A DNA stretch of 64,000 nucleotides from Koleobacter methoxysyntrophicus (GCF_017301615.1 NZ_CP059066.1:1144001-1208000), one strand, 5' to 3'; counted from the stretch's first letter, positions 38,858-48,732 are shown. Numbers and translations: made by a program. Notes: generated by a model not told the origin, from the sequence alone.

Positions 38858-39479
38858 ATGAAATTTTATAGTATAGGAGAATTCGCAAAATTAATAGGAA
38901 AAACAGAGCAAACATTAAGAAATTGGGATAAAAAAGGTATATTAAAACCCCATCATGTAACACGGGCAGGACATAGATATTATTCTCAAGAACAACTTAA
39001 TCATTTTCTTGGGCTAAAAGGAGAAATAGTGCCTAATAGAAAAGTTATAGGATATTGTAGAGTAAGTTCTAACAAACAAAAAGATGACTTAGAAAGGCAA
39101 ATAGAAAATATTGGAACCTATATGATAGCCAAAGGTTACCAGTTTAAAATAATAACAGATATAGGAAGTGGAATTAATTATAACAATAAAGGATTAAACA
39201 AACTAATTGATAAGATAACTAATTCAGAAGTAGATAAGGTAGTGATTTTATACAAAGATAGATTGGTTAGATTTGGATATAAATTAATCGAAAATTTATG
39301 CAAAAAATATGGAACAACAATTGAAATAATAGATAACACAGAAAAAAACAGAAGAACAAGAATTAGTTGAAGATTTAGTACAAATAATAACAGTTTTTAG
39401 TCATAAGCTGCAAGACAAAAGAGCCAATAAAGCCAAGAAAATGATTAAGGAGTTGGTAGAAGATGATAAAAGCTTATAA
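38858..39479 (+). pseudogene. tnpA: IS607-family serine recombinase TnpA, frameshifted near the end
   Basis: A MerR-like helix-turn-helix (residues about 1-50, IGEFAKLIGKTEQTLRNW) precedes a serine-recombinase catalytic domain with YCRVSSNKQKDDLERQ (catalytic serine) and KDRLVRFGY. After residue 160 the frame ends early at 39370. Removing one A from the A7 run at 39342-39348 restores the usual tail (TEEQELVEDLVQIITVFSHK) to a stop at 39477-39479. Either a recent inactivating slip or expression by slippage at the A run. It overlaps tnpB by 17 bp, the normal IS607 layout. Confidence 0.82.
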
Positions 39480-40602
39480 AATAATGCTTCTACCTAACAA
39501 CAAACAAAAAACAAAACTGTTTCAAAGTGCAGGGGTAGCCAGATGGGCGTATAACTGGACTATAGCAAGACAAGAAGAAAACCACAAAAATGGTGGTAAG
39601 TTTATAAATGATAGAGAATTAAGAAAAGAAATAACACAGCTAAAGAAAACAGAAGAATATAAATGGCTAAACAAAGTATCAGCGCAAATACCAAAACAAG
39701 CAATAAAAGATGCCTGTTTAGCATATAAAAGATTTTTTGAAGGGCTTGCTAACAAACCAAAATTTAAAAGCAAAAAACGAAATAAACCTTCCTTTTATCA
39801 AAGAAAAGATAAATTAAAACACAAAGAAGGGAAAGTTGTATTAGAAAAAATAGGTTGGGTAAAAGCAGCAGAACCTTTGCCCGAAGGGAAATACATAAAT
39901 CCAAGAGTTAAATTTGATGGGCTTAATTGGTGGTTGACAGTAGGAATTGAATTTGAACCGGAACAAAATAATATTCCACATTCAGAAGGTATAGGAATAG
40001 ATTTAGGAGTAAAAGATTTAGCGGTAGTTAGCACAGGAGATAAGTTTAAAAATATAAATAAATCTAACAAAGTCAAGAAATTAGAAAAAAGACTAAAAAG
40101 ACTGCAAAGACAAGTATCAAGGAAATATGAAACAAATAAAATTCAAACAGAAGGAGGTGAATATCGTTACAGGAAAACAAATAATATCAAAAGGTTAGAA
40201 ACCCTTGTTCTAAAAACACGAAGAAGGCTTAAAAACATAAGACACAACCATCTCCATCAAATAACATCTACTTTGGTGAAAGCCAAGCCAGAGTATGTAG
40301 TTATGGAAAATTTAAACTCCAGTGGAATGATGAAAAACAAAAAACTGTCAAAAGCTATTCAAGAACAATTATTCCACGAATTCAAAAGACAGATGGAGTA
40401 TAAGTGTGAGTGGAACAACATAAGATTTATACTTGCAGATAGATTTTACCCATCGAGCAAAGTCTGCAGTAATTGTGGTTGCATTAAAGATAACCTAAAA
40501 CTAACAGACAGAACTTTCAAATGCTTAGAGTGTGGATTTGAGATAGATAGGGATTTGAATGCAAGTATAAATCTAAAAAACTATGGTAAATCAATAGCAT
40601 AG
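39463..40602 (+). CDS. tnpB: TnpB RNA-guided nuclease of IS607-type element
   Basis: 379 residues, complete TnpB (OrfB/Cas12 ancestor). RuvC residues are present: D180 in GIDLGVKDLA, E282 in VVMENLNSSG, and D364 in EIDRDLNASIN. The zinc-ribbon cysteines are in CSNCG (335, 338) and CLECG (354, 357). The N-terminal helical domain and KR-rich linker (residues about 205-265) are intact. TnpB cuts DNA guided by an RNA from the element right end, favouring element retention. The gene is AT-rich, foreign to its surroundings, and appears functional although tnpA is frameshifted. Confidence 0.92.
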   Translation: MIKAYKIMLLPNNKQKTKLFQSAGVARWAYNWTIARQEENHKNGGKFINDRELRKEITQLKKTEEYKWLNKVSAQIPKQAIKDACLAYKRFFEGLANKPKFKSKKRNKPSFYQRKDKLKHKEGKVVLEKIGWVKAAEPLPEGKYINPRVKFDGLNWWLTVGIEFEPEQNNIPHSEGIGIDLGVKDLAVVSTGDKFKNINKSNKVKKLEKRLKRLQRQVSRKYETNKIQTEGGEYRYRKTNNIKRLETLVLKTRRRLKNIRHNHLHQITSTLVKAKPEYVVMENLNSSGMMKNKKLSKAIQEQLFHEFKRQMEYKCEWNNIRFILADRFYPSSKVCSNCGCIKDNLKLTDRTFKCLECGFEIDRDLNASINLKNYGKSIA

Positions 40603-40725
40603 CACTGAAAAGCAGCTATTGATGTGTACCCAGACGTTGCTGGGGAATTCAAGCCTTCGGAGTGTCAAGAAAACACGAGTAGGGTTATCCGAAAGTGGAC
40701 ACGATGAACAAGGAAGGGAACATAA
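40585..40725 (+). ncRNA. Probable omega RNA and right end of the IS607-type element
   Basis: Downstream of and overlapping the tnpB end is a conserved-looking structured stretch: AAGCCTTCGG, GTGTC...GACAC enclosing smaller hairpins, and a CCGAAAGTGG loop. This is the usual place and size of the TnpB guide RNA scaffold. The exact right boundary, and thus the guide, cannot be fixed without an empty-site comparison. Confidence 0.45.
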
Positions 40726-40778
40726 AGGTTTTGTAAGCTGTTAATAACCTTTTGTAAGCTTCCTGTAACGGAAAAACC

Positions 40779-42464
40779 ATGACAGATATTCTTGCCGGCA
40801 TTCAGAATGATATAAAAACTGTTATTGACAGCGCAATAACAAAGGCCCGGGAACGTGGGGAACTAAATGTAAATGAAATACCGGACTATATAATAGAAGT
40901 CCCTAGGGAGAAAGCCCATGGAGACTTTGCCACAAATGCAGCAATGCTCCTGCCCCGACAGGCTAAACTGCCGCCCGGGAAAATTGCAGAAATCATAATC
41001 GCCAATATGGACCTTACCGGTACATATGTGGAACGGGTAGAAGCTGCCGGGCCCGGGTTTATTAATTTCTATCTAAATAACGAATGGCTCACCGATGTAA
41101 TTGCGGTAATCGAAAAAGAGGGAAATGCCTACGGCAGGTGTGATGAAGGTAAAGGCGAAAAAATAAATGTGGAATTCGTCAGCGCAAATCCCACAGGTCC
41201 AATGCACATGGGCAATGCCCGCGGGGCTGCCCTCGGAGATTCCCTGGCAAACCTCCTGGAAGCAGTGGGATATGATGTAACCAGAGAATTCTATATAAAT
41301 GATGCGGGAAATCAGATTGAGAACTTCGGCAGGTCGCTTGAAGCGAGATACTTACAGCTTTTAGGGAAGGACGCTGAAGTCCCTGAAAACGGATACCACG
41401 GAGAAGATATAATAGAGCACATGAGGGAACTGATAGAATCTGAAGGGGACAAATATTTGAATGTAGGTGAAGAAGAGCGGAGGGCCTATTTTATAAAATA
41501 TGCCCTTGAAAAAAATCTAGCCAGGATGAAGAAGGATTTAGAGAACTTCGGAGTGAAATTCGATATATGGTTCTCAGAGCAGAAGCTCTATGAAGAAGGC
41601 CATGTGGAAGAAACCATAAAGATGCTGAAAGAAAAAGGCCTGACCTATGAAAAGGATGGGGCCCTGTGGTTTAAAGCATCCCTTTTCGGAGCAGAAAAGG
41701 ACGAGGTTCTCATAAGGAACAACGGGGTCCCCACTTATTTTGCCGCCGATATAGCCTACCACAGGAACAAATTTGAAAGGGGATTCGTAAAAGCCATCGA
41801 TATATGGGGTGCCGACCACCACGGCCACGTTCCGAGAATGAAGGGCTCTATGGAAGCCCTCGGATATGACCCTGACAGGCTTCACATAATTATAATGCAG
41901 CTGGTCCGCCTTTACAGAAACGGTGAAATCGCAAGGATGTCCAAGAGAACGGGGAGGGCGGTAACCCTGGCAGACCTGGTTGACGAGGTAGGGAAGGATG
42001 CCGCACGCTTTTTCTTCAATATGAGGGGGGCCGATACCCACCTGGATTTTGACCTCGATCTGGCGGTATCCCAATCATCGGACAACCCGGTATTTTACGT
42101 GCAGTACGCCCATGCAAGGATCAGCAGCATTCTCCGGCAGGTCAGGGAAAACGGCATTCAGGTCCCGGAGATAAAGGAAGCCCATCTCAACCTGCTGGGA
42201 GAAGAATCAGAACTGGCCATCCTGAGGAAGCTGGCAGATTTCCCGGCAGAGGTCCTGAACAGCGCAAGAAAATACGAACCGCACCACCTCACCAGATATG
42301 CCCTCGAACTGGCGTCCCTGTTCCACACCTTCTACAATTCCTGCAGGGTTATCGGTGAGGACGAGGATTTGATGGGAGCAAGGCTTCTGTTAATAAAAGC
42401 GGTAAGACAGGTATTGAAAAATACCCTAACCCTCCTGGGGATTACAGCACCGGAACGCATGTAA
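40779..42464 (+). CDS. argS: Arginyl-tRNA synthetase
   Basis: 561 residues, class I synthetase charging tRNA-Arg. The HIGH-type motif is in ANPTGPMHMGNARG, the KMSKS-type in RMSKRTGRA, and a DALR anticodon-binding domain lies at the C-terminus (about 440-561). ATG 40779 has only a weak site (AACGGA), perhaps because the IS607 element landed close upstream and altered the leader. No T-box was recognised. Confidence 0.95.
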   Translation: MTDILAGIQNDIKTVIDSAITKARERGELNVNEIPDYIIEVPREKAHGDFATNAAMLLPRQAKLPPGKIAEIIIANMDLTGTYVERVEAAGPGFINFYLNNEWLTDVIAVIEKEGNAYGRCDEGKGEKINVEFVSANPTGPMHMGNARGAALGDSLANLLEAVGYDVTREFYINDAGNQIENFGRSLEARYLQLLGKDAEVPENGYHGEDIIEHMRELIESEGDKYLNVGEEERRAYFIKYALEKNLARMKKDLENFGVKFDIWFSEQKLYEEGHVEETIKMLKEKGLTYEKDGALWFKASLFGAEKDEVLIRNNGVPTYFAADIAYHRNKFERGFVKAIDIWGADHHGHVPRMKGSMEALGYDPDRLHIIIMQLVRLYRNGEIARMSKRTGRAVTLADLVDEVGKDAARFFFNMRGADTHLDFDLDLAVSQSSDNPVFYVQYAHARISSILRQVRENGIQVPEIKEAHLNLLGEESELAILRKLADFPAEVLNSARKYEPHHLTRYALELASLFHTFYNSCRVIGEDEDLMGARLLLIKAVRQVLKNTLTLLGITAPERM

Positions 42465-42808
42465 TCCTCCCGCATCCATGTTCAGCTTACTCTTAATCCC
42501 GCTTTCCGCATTAATAATTCCCCGACACGCATATGACTCCTAACTCCCCGGCATATATCTCCCCGCCTAATATATTACTCCTGTTGTATGAGGCGGGGAT
42601 TTTTTGTATAATTTAATCAGATGCCTGATTTTCGGCATAAGTGCTCGATGTTTTGCATATCTGCGGTACAACTTTTAAAGGTAGAGCGGTCATTCTGAAT
42701 TAAATTTACTTGTTCCACTTGCATAGCGATTCACAGAGCAGCAACAGTGAGATACAAAATAGGTAATTGGGAAAAATCTTAAACAGCTGACATTAAGGAG
42801 GGGGAGAT
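42465..42808. other. Intergenic region with terminator after argS
   Basis: Contains the argS terminator (stem 42560-42568 with 42591-42599, then TTTTTT) and a 200-bp stretch before the activator gene in which only an AAGGAGGGGGA ribosome site (42794-42804) is clear. TTTGTATAATTTAATC near 42603 may hold a -10 box. Confidence 0.5.
42559..42606 (+). terminator. Terminator after argS
   Basis: A 9-bp GC-rich stem TCCCCGCCT / AGGCGGGGA with a 22-base loop and a T6 tail. Confidence 0.85.
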
Positions 42809-44245
42809 GTGAAAGAATTTCACGATATAGAGGGCCTGAGTGAGAATCTGAAAGCCATCATTTCCTGTATAGATGAGGGGATACACGTGGTAAATACGGA
42901 AGGTGTAACCGTTTACTACAATGAAAAGGCGGCCGAACTTGACGGGTTATCCGTTGATGAAGTTCTGGGTAGAAATATCCTGGAAGTGTTCCCCTCCCTG
43001 TCCGAGGAAACCAGTACCCTTATAAAAGTGCTCCGAACGGGAGAACCGATCCTGGGCAAAGTGCAGACCTTCACCAATTACAAGGGTTCAAAGATAACAA
43101 CCCTTAATTCGACAATTCCTTTAAAAAAACAAAACGGAAATATAATAGGGGCTCTGGAAGTATCAAAGGATATCACCAGGGTAAAGGAGCTTTCCGAAAA
43201 GATCCTTGACCTCCAGAAGGAACTTTACACCACAAAGGGGGCCCGGCCCCAAAGAGGGATAGAAACAGGCCGCTTTACGGTTGATGATATAATCGGCGAA
43301 CACCCAAAGATGCAGGAATTGAAGGATATAGTTCTCAAGGCTGCCAGGACATCATCATCAGTTCTCGTTTACGGTTCAACGGGGACCGGAAAGGAGCTGG
43401 TTGTGCAGGCCATACACTCTGCCAGCGCGAGACGGCATATGCCATTCATTGCCCAGAACTGTGCCGCCCTGCCTGCTAATCTCCTGGAAGGGATCCTCTT
43501 TGGAACGGTGAAGGGGAGCTTTACCGATGCCAAAGACAGGCCGGGCCTGTTTCATCTGGCAGACGGGGGGACCCTCTTTCTGGATGAAGTAAATTCAATG
43601 CCACCGGAGCTCCAGGCCAAGCTCCTAAGGGTAATAGAAGAGGGGCTGGTAAGAAGGATAGGTGATGTATACAGCGAAAAGGTCGATGTCAGGGTTATGG
43701 CTGCTTTGAATACAAATCCCTGGGATGCGGTTAAAAACGGTTCCCTGCGGCAGGACCTGTTTTACCGTTTAAATGTTGTAACCATAAGGGTACCCGATTT
43801 AAGGGAACATATAGAGGATATACCCTTACTGGTAAATCATTTTATCAGGAAATATAACATTGAACTGGATATGCAGATAAAAGGAATGTCCCCAAGGGCT
43901 GTAGAAATCCTAAAAAAATATATGTGGCCCGGCAATGTAAGGGAACTTGAAAATGCCGTTGAAAGTGCGATGAACATAATGGAGGGGGATATCATCTATC
44001 CGCGCCATCTCCCCATCCACATAAGGTCTGGAGCGGCAGCCGGAAGGAATAAGGCCGGAGAGAAGGGTATACTGCCCTTAAGAAGAATCCTGGAAGAAAG
44101 GGAACGGGAGGTCATAATGGAAGCCCTTGGTGTGACAGGATACAATATATCCCAAACAGCAGGGCTTCTGAAGATCCCGAGGCAGACCCTCCAATACCGA
44201 ATAAAAAAGTTAAGGATTCCACTGCCGAAAAATGGGCAGAAATGA
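42809..44245 (+). CDS. PAS-domain sigma-54 activator, Fis-type (RocR-like)
   Basis: 478 residues: N-terminal PAS sensor (about 10-125), AAA+ domain (about 155-385) with Walker A GSTGTGKELV and Walker B GGTLFLDEVN, and a C-terminal Fis helix-turn-helix (NISQTAGLLKIPRQTLQYRI). The sigma-54 contact loop reads GSFTDA rather than the commonest GAFTGA. No receiver domain, so it senses a ligand through PAS. GTG 42809 lies just after AAGGAGGGGGA. It directly precedes kamA and a sigma-54 promoter, so it is the likely activator of lysine breakdown. Confidence 0.9.
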   Translation: MKEFHDIEGLSENLKAIISCIDEGIHVVNTEGVTVYYNEKAAELDGLSVDEVLGRNILEVFPSLSEETSTLIKVLRTGEPILGKVQTFTNYKGSKITTLNSTIPLKKQNGNIIGALEVSKDITRVKELSEKILDLQKELYTTKGARPQRGIETGRFTVDDIIGEHPKMQELKDIVLKAARTSSSVLVYGSTGTGKELVVQAIHSASARRHMPFIAQNCAALPANLLEGILFGTVKGSFTDAKDRPGLFHLADGGTLFLDEVNSMPPELQAKLLRVIEEGLVRRIGDVYSEKVDVRVMAALNTNPWDAVKNGSLRQDLFYRLNVVTIRVPDLREHIEDIPLLVNHFIRKYNIELDMQIKGMSPRAVEILKKYMWPGNVRELENAVESAMNIMEGDIIYPRHLPIHIRSGAAAGRNKAGEKGILPLRRILEEREREVIMEALGVTGYNISQTAGLLKIPRQTLQYRIKKLRIPLPKNGQK

Positions 44246-44279
44246 AATCTGAATTGTCGTAATTTAAGGATTTCAGGCA

Positions 44280-44295
44280 TGGTACACTTTTTGCA
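44280..44295 (+). promoter_or_regulatory. Sigma-54 promoter of kamA
   Basis: TGGTACACTTTTTGCA matches the -24/-12 consensus (TGGCACRNNNNTTGCW) with a single change in the GG-side hexamer. It lies 78 bp before kamA and directly after the sigma-54 activator gene. Confidence 0.75.
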
Positions 44296-44372
44296 TAAAA
44301 TATAAAAAAATATAATATATTTTAGCCCGAATCATTTGGGGGAACAGTATAAACATAACCGGAGGTGTCAAA

Positions 44373-45623
44373 ATGAGAGATTACAGAGAAATACCCTTGT
44401 GGAAGGATGTAAGCCCTGAAGAATGGCAGGATTGGAGGTGGCAGGTTAAAAACAGGATAACCGATGTCGATACCTTAAAACAGGTTATAAACCTTACCCC
44501 TGAGGAGGAGGAAGGGATAAGGGAATGTCTGAAGACCCTCAGAATGGCCATTACCCCGTATTATGCAACCCTGATGGACCCCGATGACCCTTCATGCCCT
44601 GTCAGGAAGCAGGCGGTGCCTACCTCACTGGAGCTCCACAGGTCAGAATCCGATATGCTTGATCCGCTGCATGAGGACACCGATTCCCCGGTAAAAGGCC
44701 TGACCCACAGGTATCCGGATCGGGTGCTGTTTCTGGTAACGGACCAGTGTTCCATGTACTGCCGCCACTGCACCAGGAGGCGTATGGCCGGGGTAACGGA
44801 TAAGCCCATGCCCCGGGAGCAAATAGATGAGGCCATCAGGTATATAAGAGAGACACCAGTAGTGCGGGATGTGCTTATTTCGGGAGGAGACGGTCTTTTA
44901 ATTCCCGATGAAAGCCTTGATTATATTATGGGGAAGCTGAGGGAGATCCCGCATGTCGAAATTATAAGGATAGGGTCTAGAACCCCTGTAGTCCTGCCCC
45001 AGAGGATAACACCGGAATTATGCAAGATATTGAAGAAATACCATCCCGTCTGGCTGAATACCCATTTCAATCATCCCAAGGAGATAACTGAAGATTCGAA
45101 AAGAGCCTGCAGCATGCTGGCAGATGCCGGAGTGCCCCTGGGAAATCAGTCTGTACTTTTAAAAGGTATTAATGACTGCCCCTATATAATGAAGAAACTG
45201 GTTCAAAACCTGGTTAAAATCAGGGTTAGACCGTATTACATTTATCAGTGCGACCTCTCTTTCGGCATAGAACACTTCAGGACCGCTGTAGGCAAAGGGA
45301 TAGAAATAATTGAACACCTCAGGGGCCATACTTCGGGATTTGCCGTTCCTACCTTTGTAGTAGATGCCCCAGGAGGGGGAGGCAAGATCCCCGTTATGCC
45401 CCAGTATCTGATTTCCCAGTCCGACAGGAAGGTTGTCCTTAGAAACTACGAAGGTGTAATAACCACCTATACAGAACCCGAGGACAACAAGAGCAAATGC
45501 CAGCAGTGCGGCCTCTGTGATGATGAATACGATATAGGCCTTGCACCCCTCTTTAAAGACAAAAAGATAAGCCTTGAGCCGGTGGGATTAAAAAGGGCCC
45601 AGAGGAGAAAACACGGAGAATAG
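44373..45623 (+). CDS. kamA: Lysine 2,3-aminomutase
   Basis: 416 residues, radical SAM/PLP enzyme converting L-lysine to L-beta-lysine, first step of lysine fermentation or of osmolyte synthesis. The SAM cluster is in [12 protein letters not shown] (C126, C130, C133), the PLP lysine follows the APGGGGKIP loop, and C-terminal zinc cysteines are in CQQCGLC. The two aspartates that bind the lysine side chain (in QCDLSFG and VVDAPGG) are kept, arguing against a glutamate mutase. No other lysine-fermentation gene (kamD/E, kce, kal) or ablB lies beside it. Confidence 0.92.
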   Translation: MRDYREIPLWKDVSPEEWQDWRWQVKNRITDVDTLKQVINLTPEEEEGIRECLKTLRMAITPYYATLMDPDDPSCPVRKQAVPTSLELHRSESDMLDPLHEDTDSPVKGLTHRYPDRVLFLVTDQCSMYCRHCTRRRMAGVTDKPMPREQIDEAIRYIRETPVVRDVLISGGDGLLIPDESLDYIMGKLREIPHVEIIRIGSRTPVVLPQRITPELCKILKKYHPVWLNTHFNHPKEITEDSKRACSMLADAGVPLGNQSVLLKGINDCPYIMKKLVQNLVKIRVRPYYIYQCDLSFGIEHFRTAVGKGIEIIEHLRGHTSGFAVPTFVVDAPGGGGKIPVMPQYLISQSDRKVVLRNYEGVITTYTEPEDNKSKCQQCGLCDDEYDIGLAPLFKDKKISLEPVGLKRAQRRKHGE

Positions 45624-45641
45624 CCGGAAAATCTTAATAAC

Positions 45642-45687
45642 GCAAACCCCGGGATATAAGTCTATATACCGGGGTTTGCTGTTTTTG
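45642..45687 (+). terminator. Terminator after kamA
   Basis: An 11-bp stem GCAAACCCCGG (45642-45652) / complement (45669-45679), then TGTTTTTG. Confidence 0.85.
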
Positions 45688-45814
45688 ATCGTGCTTTCCG
45701 TTCCTGCAGCTCAGCATGTGTTGTTTTTTTGTTTAGCGGACTTTAAAAATATTTTTTACAGTTGTATAATTATTGGAGGAGGAATTTTGCTAACTTTCAA
45801 GAATTATATATAAA

Positions 45815-45935
45815 CTGACTATATACTTTAGCTGACTATATACTTTGCTCAGGAAGCGGCCGAAAAGACAGATCCCCAGCGCTTGTTTAGGCTGGACCAA
45901 ATTTCAGAGTGAGCGGAGCAAACGGCAGGCGAGGG
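45815..45935. repeat. MITE-like dispersed repeat, copy B
   Basis: Begins with a tandem pair of GACTATATACTTT (45817 and 45834), then GCTCAGGA, and ends with CAGAGTGAGCGGAGCAAACG and GGCAGGCGAGGGG. The AGAGTGAGCGGAGCA block is shared with copy C and, inverted, with copy D. Just upstream (about 45775) a strong GGAGGAGG site is followed by only eight codons, as though the insertion interrupted an older gene start. Confidence 0.65.
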
Positions 45936-46019
45936 GATGAAGAAGCATAACATGGAAAAGACTGATAGTAGAATATATAGAGCTTGGGTTTTAATTTTTT
46001 AAATTAGGAGGTTTGCTAA

Positions 46020-46658
46020 ATGAAGATCAAGTGGTACGGTCATTCGTGTTTTGTCTTTACAGCTTCAGACGGCACCAGGCTGGTAACCGACCCCTTTGAC
46101 GGCAGTATAGGATATAAGATTCCCAGAGTAGAAGCTGATATAATACTGGTAAGCCATGATCACTATGACCACAATTATATTGAAGCCATAAGCGGAAATC
46201 CCGTTATCGTAAATACCCCAGGTTCCCACAATGTAAGAGGGGTTCATATCAACGGCGTCAGCACCTTTCATGATGATATGAAAGGAGGTAAACGGGGCAG
46301 CAATATAATCTTCGTCTTTAAAATGGATGGTTTAAACGTCTGCCATTTGGGGGATTTAGGCCATATCCTGCTGAGGGAACATGTAGAAAAGATAGGCCCG
46401 GTGGATATCCTGCATATCCCCGTTGGAGGGACATTTACCATTGATGCTGCCGCCGCCCAGGAAGTGGTAAGCCAGCTTAAACCAAGGGTTATAATCCCGA
46501 TGCACTTTAAAACTCAGGATGTTTCACTGCCCATTGCTCCGGTGGATGATTTCATAGAACGAATGGGAGGAGGGGAAGAACTGAATTCCTGCTTTGTGGA
46601 GATAACGCCGGAAACACTGCCGGTTGACCAGAAGATAATTGTTCTGAAATACAAGTAA
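46020..46658 (+). CDS. MBL-fold metal-dependent hydrolase, UlaG/YtkL type
   Basis: 212 residues, metallo-beta-lactamase fold of the UPF0173 branch. The metal-binding motif is SHDHYDHN, with later ligands in CHLGDLGH and PMHFKT. The substrate is unknown. It starts at ATG 46020 after TAGGAGGTTT. It stands alone, converging on spmB. Confidence 0.88.
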   Translation: MKIKWYGHSCFVFTASDGTRLVTDPFDGSIGYKIPRVEADIILVSHDHYDHNYIEAISGNPVIVNTPGSHNVRGVHINGVSTFHDDMKGGKRGSNIIFVFKMDGLNVCHLGDLGHILLREHVEKIGPVDILHIPVGGTFTIDAAAAQEVVSQLKPRVIIPMHFKTQDVSLPIAPVDDFIERMGGGEELNSCFVEITPETLPVDQKIIVLKYK

Positions 46659-46705
46659 TAAAATCCGAGTTTACCACCGCGGCAATAACTGCATGATAAC
46701 TGTAA

Positions 46706-47245
46706 CTACAATCCATACATCCTGTTAACGATATAGACGGAACCCAGTAAACCGGCCAAATCCGCCATCAACCCTACGGGGATGGCGTATTTTGTTTTTT
46801 TTATGCCTACCGAAGCGAAATATACGGCCAGGATATAGAAGGTGGTATCGGTGCTCCCCACTACACAGGATACCAGCCTCCCCATTTTAGAATCGGGTCC
46901 ATAAGTATCGAAGATTTCCATAGCCATTCCGAGGGCAGCAGGCCCTGAAAGGGAACGGGTTACAGATACCAGCAGAATTTCGGGTGGAATATTGAAAATG
47001 ATAAGAACGGGCTTTGCAGCCGTTAATAATAGGCGGACGGCTCCCGATTCCCTGAATATGCCGACAGCTACATAAATAGCGATCAGGTACGGAACTATCT
47101 TTACCGCAATTTTCAAACCTTCCTGGGCACCTTCTATAAAAGCATCGAAAATGGCTACCCCTTTAAACCACCCGTAGAGGATTATAAAGAAAATAATCCC
47201 GGGGACAGCCCATTTTGACGCGATGGAAATTAGAGAAAAAGCCAC
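46706..47245 (-). CDS. spmB: Spore maturation protein B
   Basis: 179 residues, four to five membrane helices, nucleoside-recognition (Gate) domain family. SpmA and SpmB are needed for full spore-core dehydration in Bacillus and Clostridium. The G+STDTTFY block and VTRSLSGPAALGM block are characteristic. Third gene of a minus-strand operon with spmA and an L,D-transpeptidase. Confidence 0.92.
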   Translation of the reverse strand: MAFSLISIASKWAVPGIIFFIILYGWFKGVAIFDAFIEGAQEGLKIAVKIVPYLIAIYVAVGIFRESGAVRLLLTAAKPVLIIFNIPPEILLVSVTRSLSGPAALGMAMEIFDTYGPDSKMGRLVSCVVGSTDTTFYILAVYFASVGIKKTKYAIPVGLMADLAGLLGSVYIVNRMYGL

Positions 47246-47290
47246 ACTGCTGCCTCCCTTGCTAAACTACTCTAAGCCGATGCTGTTTTA

Positions 47291-47881
47291 TCAACTTCTA
47301 TGCATTATCCTGTAACAGGTTCTAAAAAACAAATCGGCAATTACTGCCGTTGCGGTGGAACACATAGTTGCGAAAAGGATCATTCCGATGACCTCCGTGG
47401 GGTTTCGGGAACCGTTAGCAGCCCTGAGGCCGATGATAGTTGTTGGAACCAGGGTTATGCTGGAGGTGTTTATGGCCAGGAAGGTGCACATGGCTTCGGT
47501 AGCCGTTTCGGGGTCTCTGTTGAGCTTCTGCATCTCCGCCATAGCCTTTAATCCGAAGGGTGTGGCAGCACTCCCGAAACCCAGTAGATTTGCACTCATG
47601 TTCATCAGCATAGCTCCCATTGCCGGATGGCCTGCCGGGATAGAAGGAAAAAGGAATTTTACGAATGGATATATGACCCTGCTGATGAATTCGATCAATC
47701 CCGATTTTTCTGCAATTCGCGCAATTCCCAGCCACAGGCTTATTATGCCTGCAATGGCGAAGATCCTTTCAATAGCTCCTGTGGCGGAATTGATTGCCGT
47801 CTGCGTAACGGCATCTATATTACCGTGAAAGGCAGAATATGCTATGCCCGTGAGGATTAAAAGGGAAAAGATTACATTCAT
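47291..47881 (-). CDS. spmA: Spore maturation protein A
   Basis: 196 residues, multi-pass membrane protein of the same Gate family as SpmB. The MNMSANLLGFGSAATPFGLK block and INTSSITLVPTTII block identify SpmA. 45 bp separate it from spmB. Probably expressed in the mother cell during sporulation, by analogy. Confidence 0.92.
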   Translation of the reverse strand: MNVIFSLLILTGIAYSAFHGNIDAVTQTAINSATGAIERIFAIAGIISLWLGIARIAEKSGLIEFISRVIYPFVKFLFPSIPAGHPAMGAMLMNMSANLLGFGSAATPFGLKAMAEMQKLNRDPETATEAMCTFLAINTSSITLVPTTIIGLRAANGSRNPTEVIGMILFATMCSTATAVIADLFFRTCYRIMHRS

Positions 47882-47928
47882 CTCTGACGCCCCCTCTGCC
47901 GATAAATATAACCCTCGTAGGTGAGTTG

Positions 47929-48732
47929 CTAATCATGGATTATTACTATTGAACCGTACGGTACATTATTGTAAAACCAGCGGGCATCTTCATCCCTGAG
48001 CCTTATACATCCGTGGCTTGCAGGAATTCCCAACTTCTCATGCTCCTCCTCTATAATATTTCCGTCCCTGTCCCTGGGGACGGAATGGAACAGGTACTGG
48101 TCCTGAAACCTGACCCAGTACAGTGCACCTTCTCCAAACCTCTCCGAAAAAAAGCCTTCCCCCCTGTCTTTTACATAAAAGGTGCCAAGAGGTGTCTCTG
48201 TTTCACTGCCGGGCTTTCCCCCGGAGGCCAGCATCAATTTTACGGGCCTTTTACCCCTGTAAACCGTTACCAGATTGATATCCCTCAGGTCTACCTCAAC
48301 CCAGATTTTATTACCGGCATCCATGGTTGTAAAGGAAAACTCAATCTCATCCTTCCTGTTTTCCGTTGTAATCCATGCCTTGACACTGTATTTGGTCCCC
48401 GGGGTAAAAACACGTCTGGGTTTAAAAACGGCGGTATTACCTTCAACCCTCGTATCGCCCCACATCCCCGAAACCATTATCGATGCCTGTTTTATTTCTT
48501 CACCGGCTTTAATTATTACTTCCCTGTAAAGAGGGACCTCTTTAGAACCGTTAGCGGGTATTGTTTCCACAACAATACCCGGGGCCAGCACCATTAGCGC
48601 TCCCCGGTAAAATACCAGGATGAAGATCAGACCAAACGAAAGCCTGAGCAGAATATTAGGGATATTCAGAGGGATATTTAACGGTTTGAATTTAGCCGGT
48701 TTAGAGGCTTTCAACCCCTTTTTCCTGATCAT
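47929..48732 (-). CDS. L,D-transpeptidase with Ig-like domain, membrane anchored
   Basis: 267 residues. One transmembrane segment (about residues 27-50), a bacterial Ig-like (Big_5) domain (about 55-130), and a YkuD catalytic domain at the C-terminus with HSVP and the SHGCIRLRDEDA cysteine motif. YkuD enzymes make 3-3 cross-links in peptidoglycan, here plausibly spore cortex or wall given the spmA/spmB neighbours. ATG 48732 follows GGGAGGAGG. The start region is duplicated 65 bp upstream, creating a short decoy frame. Confidence 0.88.
   Translation of the reverse strand: MIRKKGLKASKPAKFKPLNIPLNIPNILLRLSFGLIFILVFYRGALMVLAPGIVVETIPANGSKEVPLYREVIIKAGEEIKQASIMVSGMWGDTRVEGNTAVFKPRRVFTPGTKYSVKAWITTENRKDEIEFSFTTMDAGNKIWVEVDLRDINLVTVYRGKRPVKLMLASGGKPGSETETPLGTFYVKDRGEGFFSERFGEGALYWVRFQDQYLFHSVPRDRDGNIIEEEHEKLGIPASHGCIRLRDEDARWFYNNVPYGSIVIIHD

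Noticed and set aside
39342-39349. Programmed -1 frameshifting at A_AAA_AAC in tnpA
   Set aside because: The slippery heptamer is in phase, but a -1 shift leads to a quick stop; the conserved tail lies in the +1 frame, so slippage or mutation fits better.
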